Shown: positions 1 through 9,790, numbered from the stretch's first letter. The stretch: 64,000 nucleotides of DNA from Neoaquamicrobium sediminum (GCF_013240295.1 NZ_JABETK010000004.1:1-64000); one strand, 5' to 3'. Translations and numbers: made by a program. The notes: generated by a model from the sequence alone, not told the origin.

Positions 1-149
1 GCGACGCGCAACGCGGGATCGTCGCGAAAAGCCTTGAAGGTCTCGCCCATCAGCCGGCTGGTTGCGAGGTCAATCGCGTTCGCCTTGGGCCGATCCAGCG
101 TAACCTCAAGGATCGCCCCGTCCCGGCGGGTCTTCACCACATCGCTCAT
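1..149 (-). CDS. Enoyl-CoA hydratase/isomerase (CaiD-like), partial
   Basis: Only the first 49 residues lie in the window; the gene runs off the left edge. The visible N-terminus (MSDVVKTRRDGAILEVTLDR, then PKANAIDLATSR) is the first beta-strand region of the crotonase superfamily, with the usual LDRPKANAID motif. It begins 4 bases after the stop of the acyl-CoA synthetase gene, so it is the last visible gene of the carnitine operon. Position in the operon suggests it hydrates crotonobetainyl-CoA to carnitinyl-CoA. The family assignment is clear; the substrate is inferred from the neighbours, and the catalytic glutamates are outside the window. Confidence 0.85.
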   Translation of the reverse strand, partial: MSDVVKTRRDGAILEVTLDRPKANAIDLATSRLMGETFKAFRDDPALRV

Positions 150-153
150 TGAT

Positions 154-2327
154 CTACTCCCTTGTCACCAGCAACGCGTCGGCGATCCAAGCGCCATCGC
201 CTTCCGCGCATACGATCAGCGGGTTGATGTCCAGTTCCTCGATAAATGCCGCGTTATCGACCGCGAATGCGGCTATCCCGGCAACCGCATCCACGGCTGC
301 GCCGAGATCCGCCTTCGCCCGCCCGCGATAGCCGTCGAGCAACGGAAAGAGTTTCAGGCCGCGTAGCGCCTGCTCGATCTCCGAGCGCGAGGCCGGCAGC
401 AGCAGCGTCACCGAATCCTTCAGCAACTCCACCAACACTCCGCCAGTACCCACGGTCATCACCGGACCGAAAAGCGGGTCACGCGTTACGCCGACGATCA
501 GCTCGCCGACACCGCCAGCAATCATACGCTCGACATAGACCTGGCCTGAGTGACGGAGCAGCTCGGCTGCAACCGTCTGCACCGAGCCGGAGTCGTTCAG
601 GTTGAGCCGCACCGCACCATGTTCGCTCTTGTGCGCAAGCCCCAGAGCCTTCACCGCAACCGGATAGCCGATCTCGTTCGCGGCGGCGGAAGCTTCCTCC
701 ACTGTCGTGGCCGCCCGCCCGGCAGGCACCGGCAGTCCGCACGCGGCAAGCGCCGCCTTGGCTGCGGCTTCGTCGGGCTGTGATCCGGCAGGCGTTACCA
801 ACTGAGACGACGCAACCTTCGGTTCAACACTGCCAACCCTCGCCTGGTGAGTATGACAAATGGCCTGCGTGGTCGCGGGCGCAGGTATGTCGATGTGCAA
901 TCGCCCACCCCCAACAGGCGAATGCGCAGGCCGCCGCCATGCCTCCCCGATGAATGCGGCAGCCTCCGCCGCATCCAGCGCTTCGGCAATCCCCGAAAGC
1001 GGAACGATGCCGCGCGCGAGCAGCCCTGCGCAGTAGTCTTCCGGCAGGTTTTCCGGCAACGAGGCAACGATGGCGCCCGTTGCGCCGTTGGCCTTCAGTG
1101 CTGCCTCGAATGCGTTGACCGTTGGCCACCAGTCCGTGTCCGAGCAGCGGTCGACGCGCGGGAAGTCGAGCACCAGCATGTTGAGATCGAACCCACCGGC
1201 CACGAAAGCGGTGAACGCCGCCGACATGGCCGGTTCGTCGTTCCAGATGAAGGTGTGGTAGTCGAGCGGATTGGCGACCGCTACCAGCGGCCCCAGCGTG
1301 GCGCTGACTGCATCTTTATGCGCTGCCGACAACGGCGGAAACGAGATGGCACGGCCATGTGCGGCATCTGCCATGACCGAAGCTTCGCCGCCCGAGCAAC
1401 TCATGGACGAGAGGCGGGGACCGGGAAGCGGCCCTGCCGCATGCAGCAGTTTCAGTGTTTCCAGGAAGGACGGGATCGTGTCGACCCGCGCGACCCCGAG
1501 CCGTTTCAGAAAGGCCTCGGACGCGGCATCCGACCCCGCAAGAGATGCCGTGTGCGACACCGTCGCCGCCCTTGCCTGTTCCGACCGGCCCACCTTCATC
1601 GCCACGATGGGCTTGCTGAGTTCGCGCGCTCGCGCCGCGAGCTCCTCGAAACCGGCAACCGAATCGAAGCCTTCGATGTGAAGGCCGAGCGCCGATACCC
1701 TGTCATCCTCGATGAGGCCCAGTGCAATTTCGGACAGGCCGGTCTGCGCCTGGTTTCCCGCCGTCATCAGATAGGCGATGGCCAGCCCCCGCCGCTGCAT
1801 CGTCATGTTGATGGCGATGTTGGAAGACTGGGTGATGATCGCAACGCCACGCTCGCCATCTTCGAGCCTGCGTCCACCATGCTGGTCCGGCCACAAAGGC
1901 GCACCGTCGACGTAGTTGATGAGCCCGTAGCAATTGGGCCCGATCACCGGCATGTCGCCCGCCGCATCGATCAGCTCGCCATTGAGGCGCACGCCATCGG
2001 CATCGTCCGCCGATTCTTGAAGCCCGACGCGAAGCAGACCGCACCGCCGGCACCACGCAGGGCAAGTTCCTCCACCATCTCGACCGTCAGGTATCGGTTG
2101 ACGCCGATGAACGCCGCATCGGGAGTGCCCGGCAGATCGGCAATCGAGCGATAGGCTACGATGCCGCCAACCTCGTCCTTGGAAGGATGGACCGGCCATA
2201 TCGCGCCGGCGAAACCCATTTTCAGGCACTCGCGCACGACATTGGTGCCGAAGAAGCCGCCGCCGATCACGGCGATCGAAAGTGGCCGCAACAGGCGTGA
2301 CAGATTTCGACTGCCAGCCCCCATCAT
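154..2327 (-). CDS. NDP-forming acyl-CoA synthetase, one frameshift near 2016
   Basis: This is an acyl-CoA synthetase of the ADP/NDP-forming superfamily. Reading from the ATG at 2327, the CoA-binding Rossmann domain (IAVIGGGFFGTNVV) comes first. The succinyl-CoA-ligase-like domain follows with the phospho-histidine motif VSHTASLAGSD, then an ATP-grasp domain (GYPVAVKALGLAHKSEHGAV). The frame breaks near 2016 inside SGFK/ESADDADG: the sequence reads TTCAAGAATCG where TTCAAGGAATCG restores one 724-residue protein, a normal family length. The start overlaps the stop of the DUF2161 gene (ATGA). In this operon it probably activates gamma-butyrobetaine or crotonobetaine to the CoA ester; that substrate is inference. 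The break looks like a sequence error rather than a pseudogene. Confidence 0.85.
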
Positions 2328-3058
2328 GCCACCCCTTTCGCTTCTACTGCGCCCGCTTCCGGCAATTTCGAGGAAAGCCGTTCGATCTCCACCGCATAGG
2401 CGGTCAGCGCGCTGGAACCATTCGGGCTCAGCGCATAGATCCCGGTCTGGAGACGTTCGAACCATCCGTAGTGATTATCCGCCATCAGCCGTCGCGCATG
2501 GACGATGCCCGTCACCTGCGCGACTAACGCCGCCTTCGTCGGCCCCAGGCGATCGAGCAACGCGAGGCACAACAGCGCCTCCTGCCGGTAGGCGGTCACG
2601 AGATTGCGACGTGTCATACCGCCGGTGTTGGGGTCACCAACGAGCCGCGCGAACTCCCGCAGCAGGCGCGCCTTGCGTGGTTTCGACTGGCGCGGCCTGT
2701 AAGGTTCGGGATCGCAATGGACCTCGACGAACTCATCCTGCAGACGCACGGTGATAAGGCCCAGCCCCAGCCGGCGGCACAGTTTCCGGTTATCCGCTAA
2801 CGCCTTCAGAAACGGGCGTCCGGACCCGCGCGGTACGGCGATATAGACGACATCCGTAATCGCCTGCCGCTCAATCGCCTGATGGAACAGCGAAAGAGAG
2901 AACCCCGCCTTGAGCTCGACGACGACCGGCTCCTCACCGTCGCGCATGGCGACCACATCGGCGGCGCCCACCTCACCCTTGACCGTATAACCCTGCCCTT
3001 CGAGCAGGCGCTTGACCGGCAGATAAAGGTCGCTCTCCCTGATGCCGCCTCGGGCCAT
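2324..3058 (-). CDS. DUF2161 family protein, PD-(D/E)XK nuclease fold
   Basis: 244 residues. Residues about 25-55 hold GAADVVAMRDGEEPVVVELK, an Asp followed about 12 residues later by E-L-K, the pattern of the PD-(D/E)XK nuclease/phosphodiesterase fold. A C-terminal part (about 150-215) looks like a winged-helix region. I recognise the protein as the DUF2161 family, whose function is unknown. The ATG at 3058 lies 7 bases after the acyl-CoA dehydrogenase stop, and the end overlaps the synthetase start by ATGA, so it is translated within the carnitine operon. No catabolic role is obvious; a nucleic-acid or regulatory role is possible but unsupported. Longer in-frame starts further upstream would overlap the dehydrogenase gene. 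Confidence 0.85.
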   Translation of the reverse strand: MARGGIRESDLYLPVKRLLEGQGYTVKGEVGAADVVAMRDGEEPVVVELKAGFSLSLFHQAIERQAITDVVYIAVPRGSGRPFLKALADNRKLCRRLGLGLITVRLQDEFVEVHCDPEPYRPRQSKPRKARLLREFARLVGDPNTGGMTRRNLVTAYRQEALLCLALLDRLGPTKAALVAQVTGIVHARRLMADNHYGWFERLQTGIYALSPNGSSALTAYAVEIERLSSKLPEAGAVEAKGVA

Positions 3059-3065
3059 TCCGTCT

Positions 3066-4229
3066 TTATCCCCCCACTTCGCGCAGCAGCGCCCGCGAAA
3101 TGATGTGCCGCTGGATTTCGCTCGTACCTTCCCAGATACGTTCAACACGCGCATCGCGCCAGATACGCTCCAGCGGCAGCTCGTCCATAAGGCCCATGCC
3201 GCCATGGATCTGGATCGCCTCGTCGGCGACGAAAGCCAGCATCTCCGTCGCCTTTAGCTTGGCCATGGCCATGTCCTGATCGGTCACCGTACCTGCATCG
3301 TATTTCCAGCCTGCCTCAAACGTCAGCAGGTTCGCCGCCTTCAGCTCCAGCGCCATGTCGGCGAGCTTAAAGGAGACGCCTTGGAATTTGCCGATCTGCT
3401 GCCCGAATTGCTGGCGCTGCGCTGCATAGTCGATGGCGTGGCCAAGGGCCCGCTCCGCACGGCCGAGGCAGGTCGCAGCCACCTGGAGCCGCGTGGCGCC
3501 GAGCCAGGAGTTCGCGACATCGAAACCTTTGTGCACCTCACCGAGCACCTGGCTCGAGGGCAGCCGGCAATCGTCGAACTCAAGCACCGCGTTGGTATAG
3601 CCGCGATGCGAGACGTTGCGGTAGCCGTCGCGTACGGTGAAGCCGGGCGTGCCCTTGTCCACGAAAAACGCCGTGATCTTCTTGCGCTTGCCGCGTGGTG
3701 TGTCTTCCTCGCCGGTCGCCATGAACACGATGGCGAAACCGGCGATGTCGGCATGGGAGATGAAGTGCTTGGTGCCGTTGAGCACCCAGTCGTCGCCATC
3801 CTGCCGGGCCGTCGCCTTCATGCCCCGCAGGTCCGAGCCCGCGCCGGGCTCCGTCATGGCGAGACAGTCCCAAGTCTCGCCGCGCATGCATGGATAGAGG
3901 TATTTTTCGCGCTGCTCGGGCGTGCCGGCAAGCAGGATGTTGGACGGCCGCGCCACGCAGGTCCAGTGCAGCGCATAGTTGGCGCGCCCGAGCTCCTTCT
4001 CGTAGAGCAGCCACGTCAGCGTATCGAGCCCGGCACCGCCGACCTCCTCAGGCATGTTCGCGGCGTAGAGGCCGGCGCGAATAGCCTTTTCCTTGATCTC
4101 GTCGATCAGCTCTCGTCGCAGCACGCCGGTGCGTTCCACCTCGGCTTCATGCGGATAGAGTTCGTTTTCCACGAAGGCGCGCGTCGTCTCGACGATCGCG
4201 CGTTGTTCCTCGGTGAGGTCGAAATTCAT
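3066..4229 (-). CDS. Acyl-CoA dehydrogenase (CaiA-like)
   Basis: 387 residues, full length for a flavin-dependent acyl-CoA dehydrogenase. The helical N-terminal domain starts at MNFDLTEEQRAIVETTRAF; the middle FAD-binding region has CLAMTEPGAGSDLRGM; the C-terminal domain has the family signature IHGGMGLMDELPLERIWRDA and the closing WEGTSEIQRHIISRALL. The ATG at 4229 is 4 bases after the carnitine dehydrogenase stop. In a gamma-butyrobetaine pathway it would oxidise gamma-butyrobetainyl-CoA to crotonobetainyl-CoA, passing electrons to ETF. The enzyme family is certain; the substrate is inferred from the operon. No frameshift. Confidence 0.92.
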   Translation of the reverse strand: MNFDLTEEQRAIVETTRAFVENELYPHEAEVERTGVLRRELIDEIKEKAIRAGLYAANMPEEVGGAGLDTLTWLLYEKELGRANYALHWTCVARPSNILLAGTPEQREKYLYPCMRGETWDCLAMTEPGAGSDLRGMKATARQDGDDWVLNGTKHFISHADIAGFAIVFMATGEEDTPRGKRKKITAFFVDKGTPGFTVRDGYRNVSHRGYTNAVLEFDDCRLPSSQVLGEVHKGFDVANSWLGATRLQVAATCLGRAERALGHAIDYAAQRQQFGQQIGKFQGVSFKLADMALELKAANLLTFEAGWKYDAGTVTDQDMAMAKLKATEMLAFVADEAIQIHGGMGLMDELPLERIWRDARVERIWEGTSEIQRHIISRALLREVGG

Positions 4230-4233
4230 GGCT

Positions 4234-5310
4234 TCACTTCTTCTTCGCCTTGTCGGCCTTTTTGGGCTTCGTGGCCTTGGCCTTCTCGGCCGCCTTCGAA
4301 GCCTTCGGCTTGCGGGCCAGCTTCGACAGCTTCCTCGTATAGTCGTTGTGGAGTTCGCCGGCGCCCCAGCCCTTGCCCTTGTTCTGCTTGCCGAGCGCTT
4401 CCATGATCGCGACCAGATTGTCGTCACGGATCTTTTCGAGCTCGCGGATCGACCAGCGGTCGGACTGATCGTCCGACTGAGTGGCAATCAGGTCGACCAG
4501 CTCGTCGTTGAATTCCGGCACATCCATCAGCTTCGTCCACGGCCAGGAGAGGCACGGTCCGAACTGTGCCATGAAGTGGCGCATGCCGGCCTCGCCACCG
4601 GCGATGCGATAGACCTGGAACATGCCCATCTGCGCCCAGCGGAGCCCGAACGAATAGCGCATGATGTCGTCCAGCTCCTCGACGGTGCAAATGCCGTCCT
4701 TGATGAGCCAGAGGGCCTCGCGCCACATCGCCTCCAGCAGCCGGTCGCCAACAAAGGCCTCGATCTCCTTGCGGATGACCACCGGCTTCATGCCGATCCC
4801 GGCATAGTGTTCGCGCGCGAGTTCGATCGCTTCCGGCCACGTCTGCTCGCCGCCGACGATCTCGACCAGTGGCAGCAGATAGACCGGATTGAACGGGTGC
4901 GCGACGACCAGCCGCTCTGGGTGCTTCTTCATCGCAACCGCCATATCGGTCGGCTTGATGCCCGAGGTGGACGACCCGACAATCGCCGATGACGGCGCAT
5001 GCGCGTCGATTTCGGCCAGCACCCTGTGTTTCAGCTCCAGCCGCTCCGGCACGCTTTCCTGAACGAGACCGGCATCGGCGACCGCCTCCGCGATCGTCTT
5101 GGCGTAGGTGATTTTGCCTTCCTTCGGAAGCCCGTCGGGCAGCATCTTCCTGTAAGCCCGGCGCGCGCCTTTCAACACCTCGCCCACTTTGCGGTCGGCT
5201 TCGGGATCGGGATCGTAGATGGCGACGTCGATGCCGTTGAGCACCAGGCGGGCCACCCAGCCCGCGCCGATCACACCGCCGCCGATACATGCTGCCTTGT
5301 TGATGGTCAT
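4234..5310 (-). CDS. lcdH: L-carnitine 3-dehydrogenase
   Basis: 358 residues, NAD-dependent 3-hydroxyacyl-CoA-dehydrogenase-type enzyme. The N-terminal Rossmann motif is CIGGGVIGAGWVARLVLNG with the acidic YDPDPEA after strand 2, which fits NAD. VQESVPERLELKH, SSTSGIKPTDM and VVAHPFNPVYLLPLVE are strongly conserved in carnitine dehydrogenases. It oxidises L-carnitine to 3-dehydrocarnitine, the substrate of the adjacent cleavage enzyme. Unlike some rhizobial versions it has no fused thioesterase domain; instead it ends in about 35 residues rich in Lys and Ala (from KPKASKAAEKAKATKPKK). I chose the ATG at 5310 because it begins the Rossmann strand; upstream residues are not family-like. Confidence 0.88.
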   Translation of the reverse strand: MTINKAACIGGGVIGAGWVARLVLNGIDVAIYDPDPEADRKVGEVLKGARRAYRKMLPDGLPKEGKITYAKTIAEAVADAGLVQESVPERLELKHRVLAEIDAHAPSSAIVGSSTSGIKPTDMAVAMKKHPERLVVAHPFNPVYLLPLVEIVGGEQTWPEAIELAREHYAGIGMKPVVIRKEIEAFVGDRLLEAMWREALWLIKDGICTVEELDDIMRYSFGLRWAQMGMFQVYRIAGGEAGMRHFMAQFGPCLSWPWTKLMDVPEFNDELVDLIATQSDDQSDRWSIRELEKIRDDNLVAIMEALGKQNKGKGWGAGELHNDYTRKLSKLARKPKASKAAEKAKATKPKKADKAKKK

Positions 5311-5338
5311 TTCATCGCTCCGAGCATCCAACGAACCA

Positions 5339-6256
5339 TCAGGCGGCAACCGGCGCCCGCTTGGTGAGGTTCAGCTTCTCCCGCACTTCCTGCGGTCCGA
5401 TCACGCGCGCGCCCATATTCTCGACCACGATCACGGCACGCTCGACAAGCTGCGCATTGGTCGCAAGCACGCCCTTGTCCAGCCAGAGATTGTCCTCAAG
5501 CCCTACGCGCACATTGCCGCCGGCCAGCACGGCGGCCGCTACATAGGCCATCTGATGACGGCCAAGCGCAAATGCCGAGAAGGTCCATCCCTTCGGAACG
5601 TTGTTCACCATCGCCATGAAGGTGTTGAGGTCGTCCGGCGCGCCCCAAGGCACGCCCATGCAAAGCTGCACCAGCGCATCGGGCTCGAGCACGCCTTCCT
5701 CGACAAGCTGCTTCGCGAACCAGAGGTGACCCGTGTCGAACGCCTCGATCTCTGGCTTGACGCCCATCTCCGTCATCATGCCGCCCATGGCGCGCAGCAT
5801 GCCGGGCGTGTTCGTCATCACGTAGTCGGCCTCGGCAAAGTTCATCGTGCCGCAATCAAGCGTGCAGATTTCAGGCAGGCACTGGCGCACATGTTCCACG
5901 CGCTCCGAAGCGCCGGCCATGTCTGTACCGCCCGGCTTTAGCGGCAGCGGCTGCTCTGTCGAGCCGAAAACCATGTCGCCACCCATGCCGGCGGTGAGGT
6001 TGAGAACGACATCGACCTCGGCGTCCCGGATGCGCTCCGTCACCTCGCGGTAGAGCGCGATGTCGCGCCGCGGAGCGCCGGTCTCGGGATCGCGTACGTG
6101 GCAGTGCACGATTGCGGCACCCGCCTTCGCGGCATCGATTGCAGCATCGGCAATCTGCTTCGGCGATCGCGGCACATGCGGACTGCGGTCCTGCGTGCCG
6201 CCCGAGCCGGTCACGGCGCAGGTAATGAAGACGTCGCGGTTCATTGCCAGCGGCAT
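5339..6256 (-). CDS. Beta-keto acid cleavage enzyme, 3-dehydrocarnitine type
   Basis: 305 residues, DUF849/BKACE family. These zinc enzymes condense a beta-keto acid with acetyl-CoA and split it to acetoacetate plus a new CoA ester. The zinc-binding HCHVRDPETGAPRRD is at about residues 45-60 and the N-terminal strand is VFITCAVTGSGG. Beside carnitine dehydrogenase the expected reaction is dehydrocarnitine plus acetyl-CoA to betainyl-CoA plus acetoacetate. The ATG at 6256 has a good ribosome site (GGGAGG, five bases upstream); the ATG at 6244 is a weaker alternative. First gene of the leftward operon and divergent from the GlxA-type regulator. No betainyl-CoA thioesterase gene is visible, so it may lie beyond the left edge or elsewhere. 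Confidence 0.88.
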   Translation of the reverse strand: MPLAMNRDVFITCAVTGSGGTQDRSPHVPRSPKQIADAAIDAAKAGAAIVHCHVRDPETGAPRRDIALYREVTERIRDAEVDVVLNLTAGMGGDMVFGSTEQPLPLKPGGTDMAGASERVEHVRQCLPEICTLDCGTMNFAEADYVMTNTPGMLRAMGGMMTEMGVKPEIEAFDTGHLWFAKQLVEEGVLEPDALVQLCMGVPWGAPDDLNTFMAMVNNVPKGWTFSAFALGRHQMAYVAAAVLAGGNVRVGLEDNLWLDKGVLATNAQLVERAVIVVENMGARVIGPQEVREKLNLTKRAPVAA

Positions 6257-6304
6257 TTGAGCCTCCCTTTTCGTTTCTCCACAGAATGCCCGACTTGCAT
6301 CGAA

Positions 6305-6327
6305 CCGCTTCACAATTTACGAAGTAA
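6305..6327. promoter_or_regulatory. Possible regulator site between the divergent genes
   Basis: The 73-base gap between the cleavage-enzyme start (6256) and the regulator start (6330) holds an imperfect inverted repeat, CTTCACAATTTACGAAG, at 6308-6324. It is well placed for a GlxA/CdhR-type activator to control both directions. This is inference from position and symmetry only. Confidence 0.3.
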
Positions 6328-6329
6328 GA

Positions 6330-7309
6330 TTGATGAAAAACGAACCGCAAACGATCTTTCAACCGGACACGCGCCCGCTGAAACTGACGTTCCTGATCTT
6401 TACGGGTTCGTCGATCATGTGCCTCGCATCCGCCATCGACCCGCTTCGCGCAGCCAACCGCATCGCGGGCGCGAGGCTGTTCGACTGGTCGATCGTCTCG
6501 GCCGATGGCGGAGCGCCGGTCACCACCGCCGGCTTGCCGGTCGCCGTCGAAGGCCGTTTCGACCCTGCCGCCAATTCTGATGTTATCGTGGTCATCGGGG
6601 TTTCGGTGCCCGCTTTCAGGCCAGCTCCACGCTCGTGGCCGCCCTCCGACGCGCCGCAGGCGCCGCGCGTGCAATCGGCGGGGTTGAGGCAGGCACATGG
6701 CTGCTCGGTCGCGCCGGCCTGCTGCAGGGTCGCGCCGCCACCACGCATTGGGAAGACCTGGAAGATTTCGCGGTCGCTTTTCCCGAATGCGATGTGCGGC
6801 CGGACCGCTATGTGATCGACGGTCCCATATTTACCGCCGGCGGAGCCTCGCCCGTTTTCGACCTGATGCTGCATCTCATCCGCACGCGCCTCGGCATCGC
6901 GGTAGCGCTCGATGTGGCGAGCGTCTTCATCTACGACCAGGCCCGCGCTGCGACCGATGCGCAGCCGCTGGTTTCGCTGGGCCGGCTAGACGGCTACGAT
7001 CCGCGGCTCGCGCAGGCGATACGGCTGATGGAGGCCCATGTCGAGCGTCCGTTGACCGTGGCAGCCATAGCTAGGCGCGCAGGCGTCACAGCGCGAACGC
7101 TGGAGAAGGTTTTCGCAACCGCTATCGGCGAGACGCCTGGCGCCTACTATCTGCGGCTGCGTCTCAACGCCGCCCGGCGCCTCGTGCTCGATACGTCCGA
7201 GCCCATGACCGACATTGCCGCGCGTACCGGCTTCTCGAGCGCGGCCGCATTCAGCCGCGCTTTCTCGACCGCCTTCGGCAAGGCACCGAGTCGCATGCGC
7301 GCGGGCTAG
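6330..7309 (+). CDS. GlxA/CdhR-type AraC-family regulator, frameshift near 6598
   Basis: A transcription regulator with an N-terminal DJ-1/PfpI-like domain (LKLTFLIFTGSSIMCLASAI) and a C-terminal AraC double helix-turn-helix (LTVAAIARRAGVTARTLEKVF and MTDIAARTGFSSAAAFSRAF). The two halves are in different frames. At 6597-6600 the run GGGG would need a fifth G to read VVIGGFGARFQASST and give one 326-residue protein, which is the family length. It is divergent from the carnitine genes, and regulators of this type (CdhR) activate carnitine dehydrogenase genes in Pseudomonas, so a local carnitine-responsive activator is the likely role. It ends 4 bases into the facing ABC gene stop. Confidence 0.85.
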
Positions 7310-8966
7310 TTGCCCGCGCTCGCCATGCGCCGGCCGCCGATCGCCTTCTCCAGCCAGCCAATTTCCATCTCGGGTACCGAGGAGAGCAGGAGGTCGGTAT
7401 AATCGTCGAAAGGCGGCGCCAGCACCTCGCTCTTCGAGCCGTAGCGCACGACCTCACCGCGATACATCACCGCGATGGAATCGGCGATCGACTTCACCGT
7501 CGCCAGATCGTGGGTGATGAACAGGTAGGCGACGTCCTCCTCGGCCTGCAGGTCGAGCAGCAGCCGCAGGATGCCGTGCGCCACCAGCGGGTCGAGCGCG
7601 CTGGTCACCTCGTCGCAGATGATCAGCTTCGGCTTGGCGGCGAGCGCGCGGGCGATGCAGACACGCTGCTTCTGCCCGCCCGACAGTTCGGCCGGATAGC
7701 GGTCGGCGAACCCCTTGCCCATCTCGATCTTGTCGAGCAGTTCGGCCACCGCCGCGTCTCGCTCCCTGCCCCGCATGTTGAAGTAGAATTCCAGGGGCCT
7801 GCCGATGATCGTCGCCACGGTCTGGCGCGGGTTCATCGCCACGTCCGCCATCTGGTAGATCATCTGGAGTTCGCGCAGGTCGTCGCGGGTGCGCTCGCGC
7901 AGCGCGTTGGAAAGCGTGCGCCCGTTGAACGTGATCGACCCGTTCTTCGGAGGCAGCAGGCCGGTGATGGCACGGGCCAGCGTCGACTTGCCGGAGCCGG
8001 ACTCGCCGACCACCGCCAGCGTCTGGCCGGGGTGGATGTCGACCGAAACGTTCTTGAGAACGTCCATCCCGCCGCCATAGCTCGCCGTCACGTTCTGCAC
8101 CGAAAGTACCGGGCTGGCGCTCGGCGTCTTCTCCTGATGCTCGATCTCGTGCACCGACACCAGCTTGTTGGTATATTCCTGCCGCGGCTCCTTGATGATC
8201 TGGCGCGTATCGCCCCATTCGACCAGCTTGCCGTGGCGCAGCACCATGATCTGGTCGGCGACCTGCGCAACCACGGCAAGATCGTGCGTGATATAGAGCG
8301 CCGCCACGCCGGTATCGCGGATCGCGTCCTTGATCGCTGCCAGAACGTCGATCTGCGTCGTCACGTCAAGCGCGGTCGTCGGTTCGTCGAAGACGATGAG
8401 ATCGGGTTCCGAACACAGCGCCATGGCGGTCATCACGCGCTGGAGCTGGCCGCCGGAAACCTGGTGCGGATAGCGATTGCCGATATTGTCCGGGTCGGGC
8501 AGGCTGAGCTTCCGGAACAGCGCACGGGCGCGCTTCTCGGCCTCCGCCCGCGTCGCCGTCCCATGTTCCACGGTCGCCTCGACCACCTGGTCCATCAGCT
8601 TGTGCGCCGGATTGAACGCGGCTGCGGCGGACTGCGCCACATAGCAGACCTCGCGCCCGCGTATCTTGCGGATGCCGCCTTTGCCGGCCTTGAGGATGTC
8701 GCGCCCATTGAGCACGACCTCGCCACCCGTGATCCGCACGCCGCCGCGCCATAGGCCATGGACGACAGCCCGATGGTCGACTTGCCGGCACCGGACTCGC
8801 CGATCAGCCCCAGTACCTTGCCACGCTCCAGCGTCAGGGAGACGCCGTGCACGATGGTCACGTCCTTGGGATCCTCGCCGGGCGGATAGACGGTCGCCTC
8901 GATCTTCAGATCGCGAATTTCGAGAAGCTTGCCGTCGTGCTGTTTCTTCACCGCTGCCTTGGCCAT
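7306..8966 (-). CDS. ABC transporter ATPase, two fused domains (DppD-DppF), frameshift near 8749
   Basis: A single 553-residue protein with two ATPase domains, as in fused dipeptide-type importers. Domain 1 starts MAKAAVKKQHDGKLLEIRDL and has Walker A GESGAGKST; domain 2 has GESGSGKST, signatures VSGGQLQR and LSGGQKQR, and DEPTTALD/DEVTSALD Walker B motifs. The frame breaks near 8749: one extra base in TATGGC(C)GCGGC restores MAYGRGGVRITGGE. The ATG at 8966 overlaps the stop of the second permease (TAATG). It energises the importer formed with the two permeases and the binding protein upstream. Confidence 0.9.
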
Positions 8967-9790
8967 TATCCACGGCCTCCCTTGAGGCTCGTCGTACGGT
9001 TGAGCACCCAGTCGGCGACGAGGTTGACGGAGATGGCGAGCGCGGCGATCGCAGCCGCCGGGATCAGCGCGGCGGGAATGCCGAACACAATGCCCTCCTT
9101 GTTTTCCTTGACCATGCCGCCCCAATCGGCTTCCGGCGGCTGAACGCCGAGACCGAGGAAGGACAGCGCCGACAGGAACAGCACCGCGTAGATGAAGCGC
9201 AAGCCGAGTTCGGAGACCAGCGGCGACAGCGCATTCGGCAGGATCTCCCGGAAGATGATCCAGCCCATGCCCTCACCACGCAGTTTGGCGGCCTCAACGT
9301 AGTCCATGACATTGATATCGACGGCAACGGCGCGCGACAGGCGGTAGACGCGTGTAGAGTCCAGAACGCCCATGACGAGGATCAGTGTCAGAACCGTCGA
9401 CGGCAGCACCGAAAGCACGACGAGACCGAAGATCAACGTGGGGATCGCCATCAGCAGGTCCACCAGACGCGACATGATCGTGTCGAACCAGCCGCCCGTC
9501 ACCGCCGCCGCAAAGCCGAGGATGGCACCCAGCGAAAACGACAGCGCTGTCGCCATGGCCGCAATGAACACCGTGGTGCGCGCGCCGTAGATCATCCGCG
9601 AAAGCAGGTCGCGACCGAGATTGTCGGTGCCGAGCCAGTATTGCGACGACATCGGCTCCCACACGCCGCCGACGATCTGCGCCTTGCCGTAAGGCGCGAT
9701 CCACGGCGCGAAGATCGCCGAGAAGACGAAGAGGCCGGTGACGATGAGACCGACCCATGCGCTCGGCGTGATATTCTTGAGATCAAACAT
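8966..9790 (-). CDS. ABC importer permease (DppC-type)
   Basis: 274 residues with about six membrane segments, starting with a first helix near residues 12-32 (AWVGLIVTGLFVFSAIFAPW). It has the EAA-type loop for ATPase contact (YVEAAKLRGEGMGWIIFREI LPNA split around 175-195). The DppC/OppC subfamily is clear from the short periplasmic stretch GTDNLGRDLLSRMIYGART. It lies between the partner permease and the ATPase and is coupled to both. Substrate is not readable from the permease. Confidence 0.9.
   Translation of the reverse strand: MFDLKNITPSAWVGLIVTGLFVFSAIFAPWIAPYGKAQIVGGVWEPMSSQYWLGTDNLGRDLLSRMIYGARTTVFIAAMATALSFSLGAILGFAAAVTGGWFDTIMSRLVDLLMAIPTLIFGLVVLSVLPSTVLTLILVMGVLDSTRVYRLSRAVAVDINVMDYVEAAKLRGEGMGWIIFREILPNALSPLVSELGLRFIYAVLFLSALSFLGLGVQPPEADWGGMVKENKEGIVFGIPAALIPAAAIAALAISVNLVADWVLNRTTSLKGGRG

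Noticed and set aside
847..2154. Long plus-strand reading frame opposite the acyl-CoA synthetase
   Set aside because: Arg-rich mirror frame of a GC-rich gene with no family resemblance; the minus-strand gene explains it.
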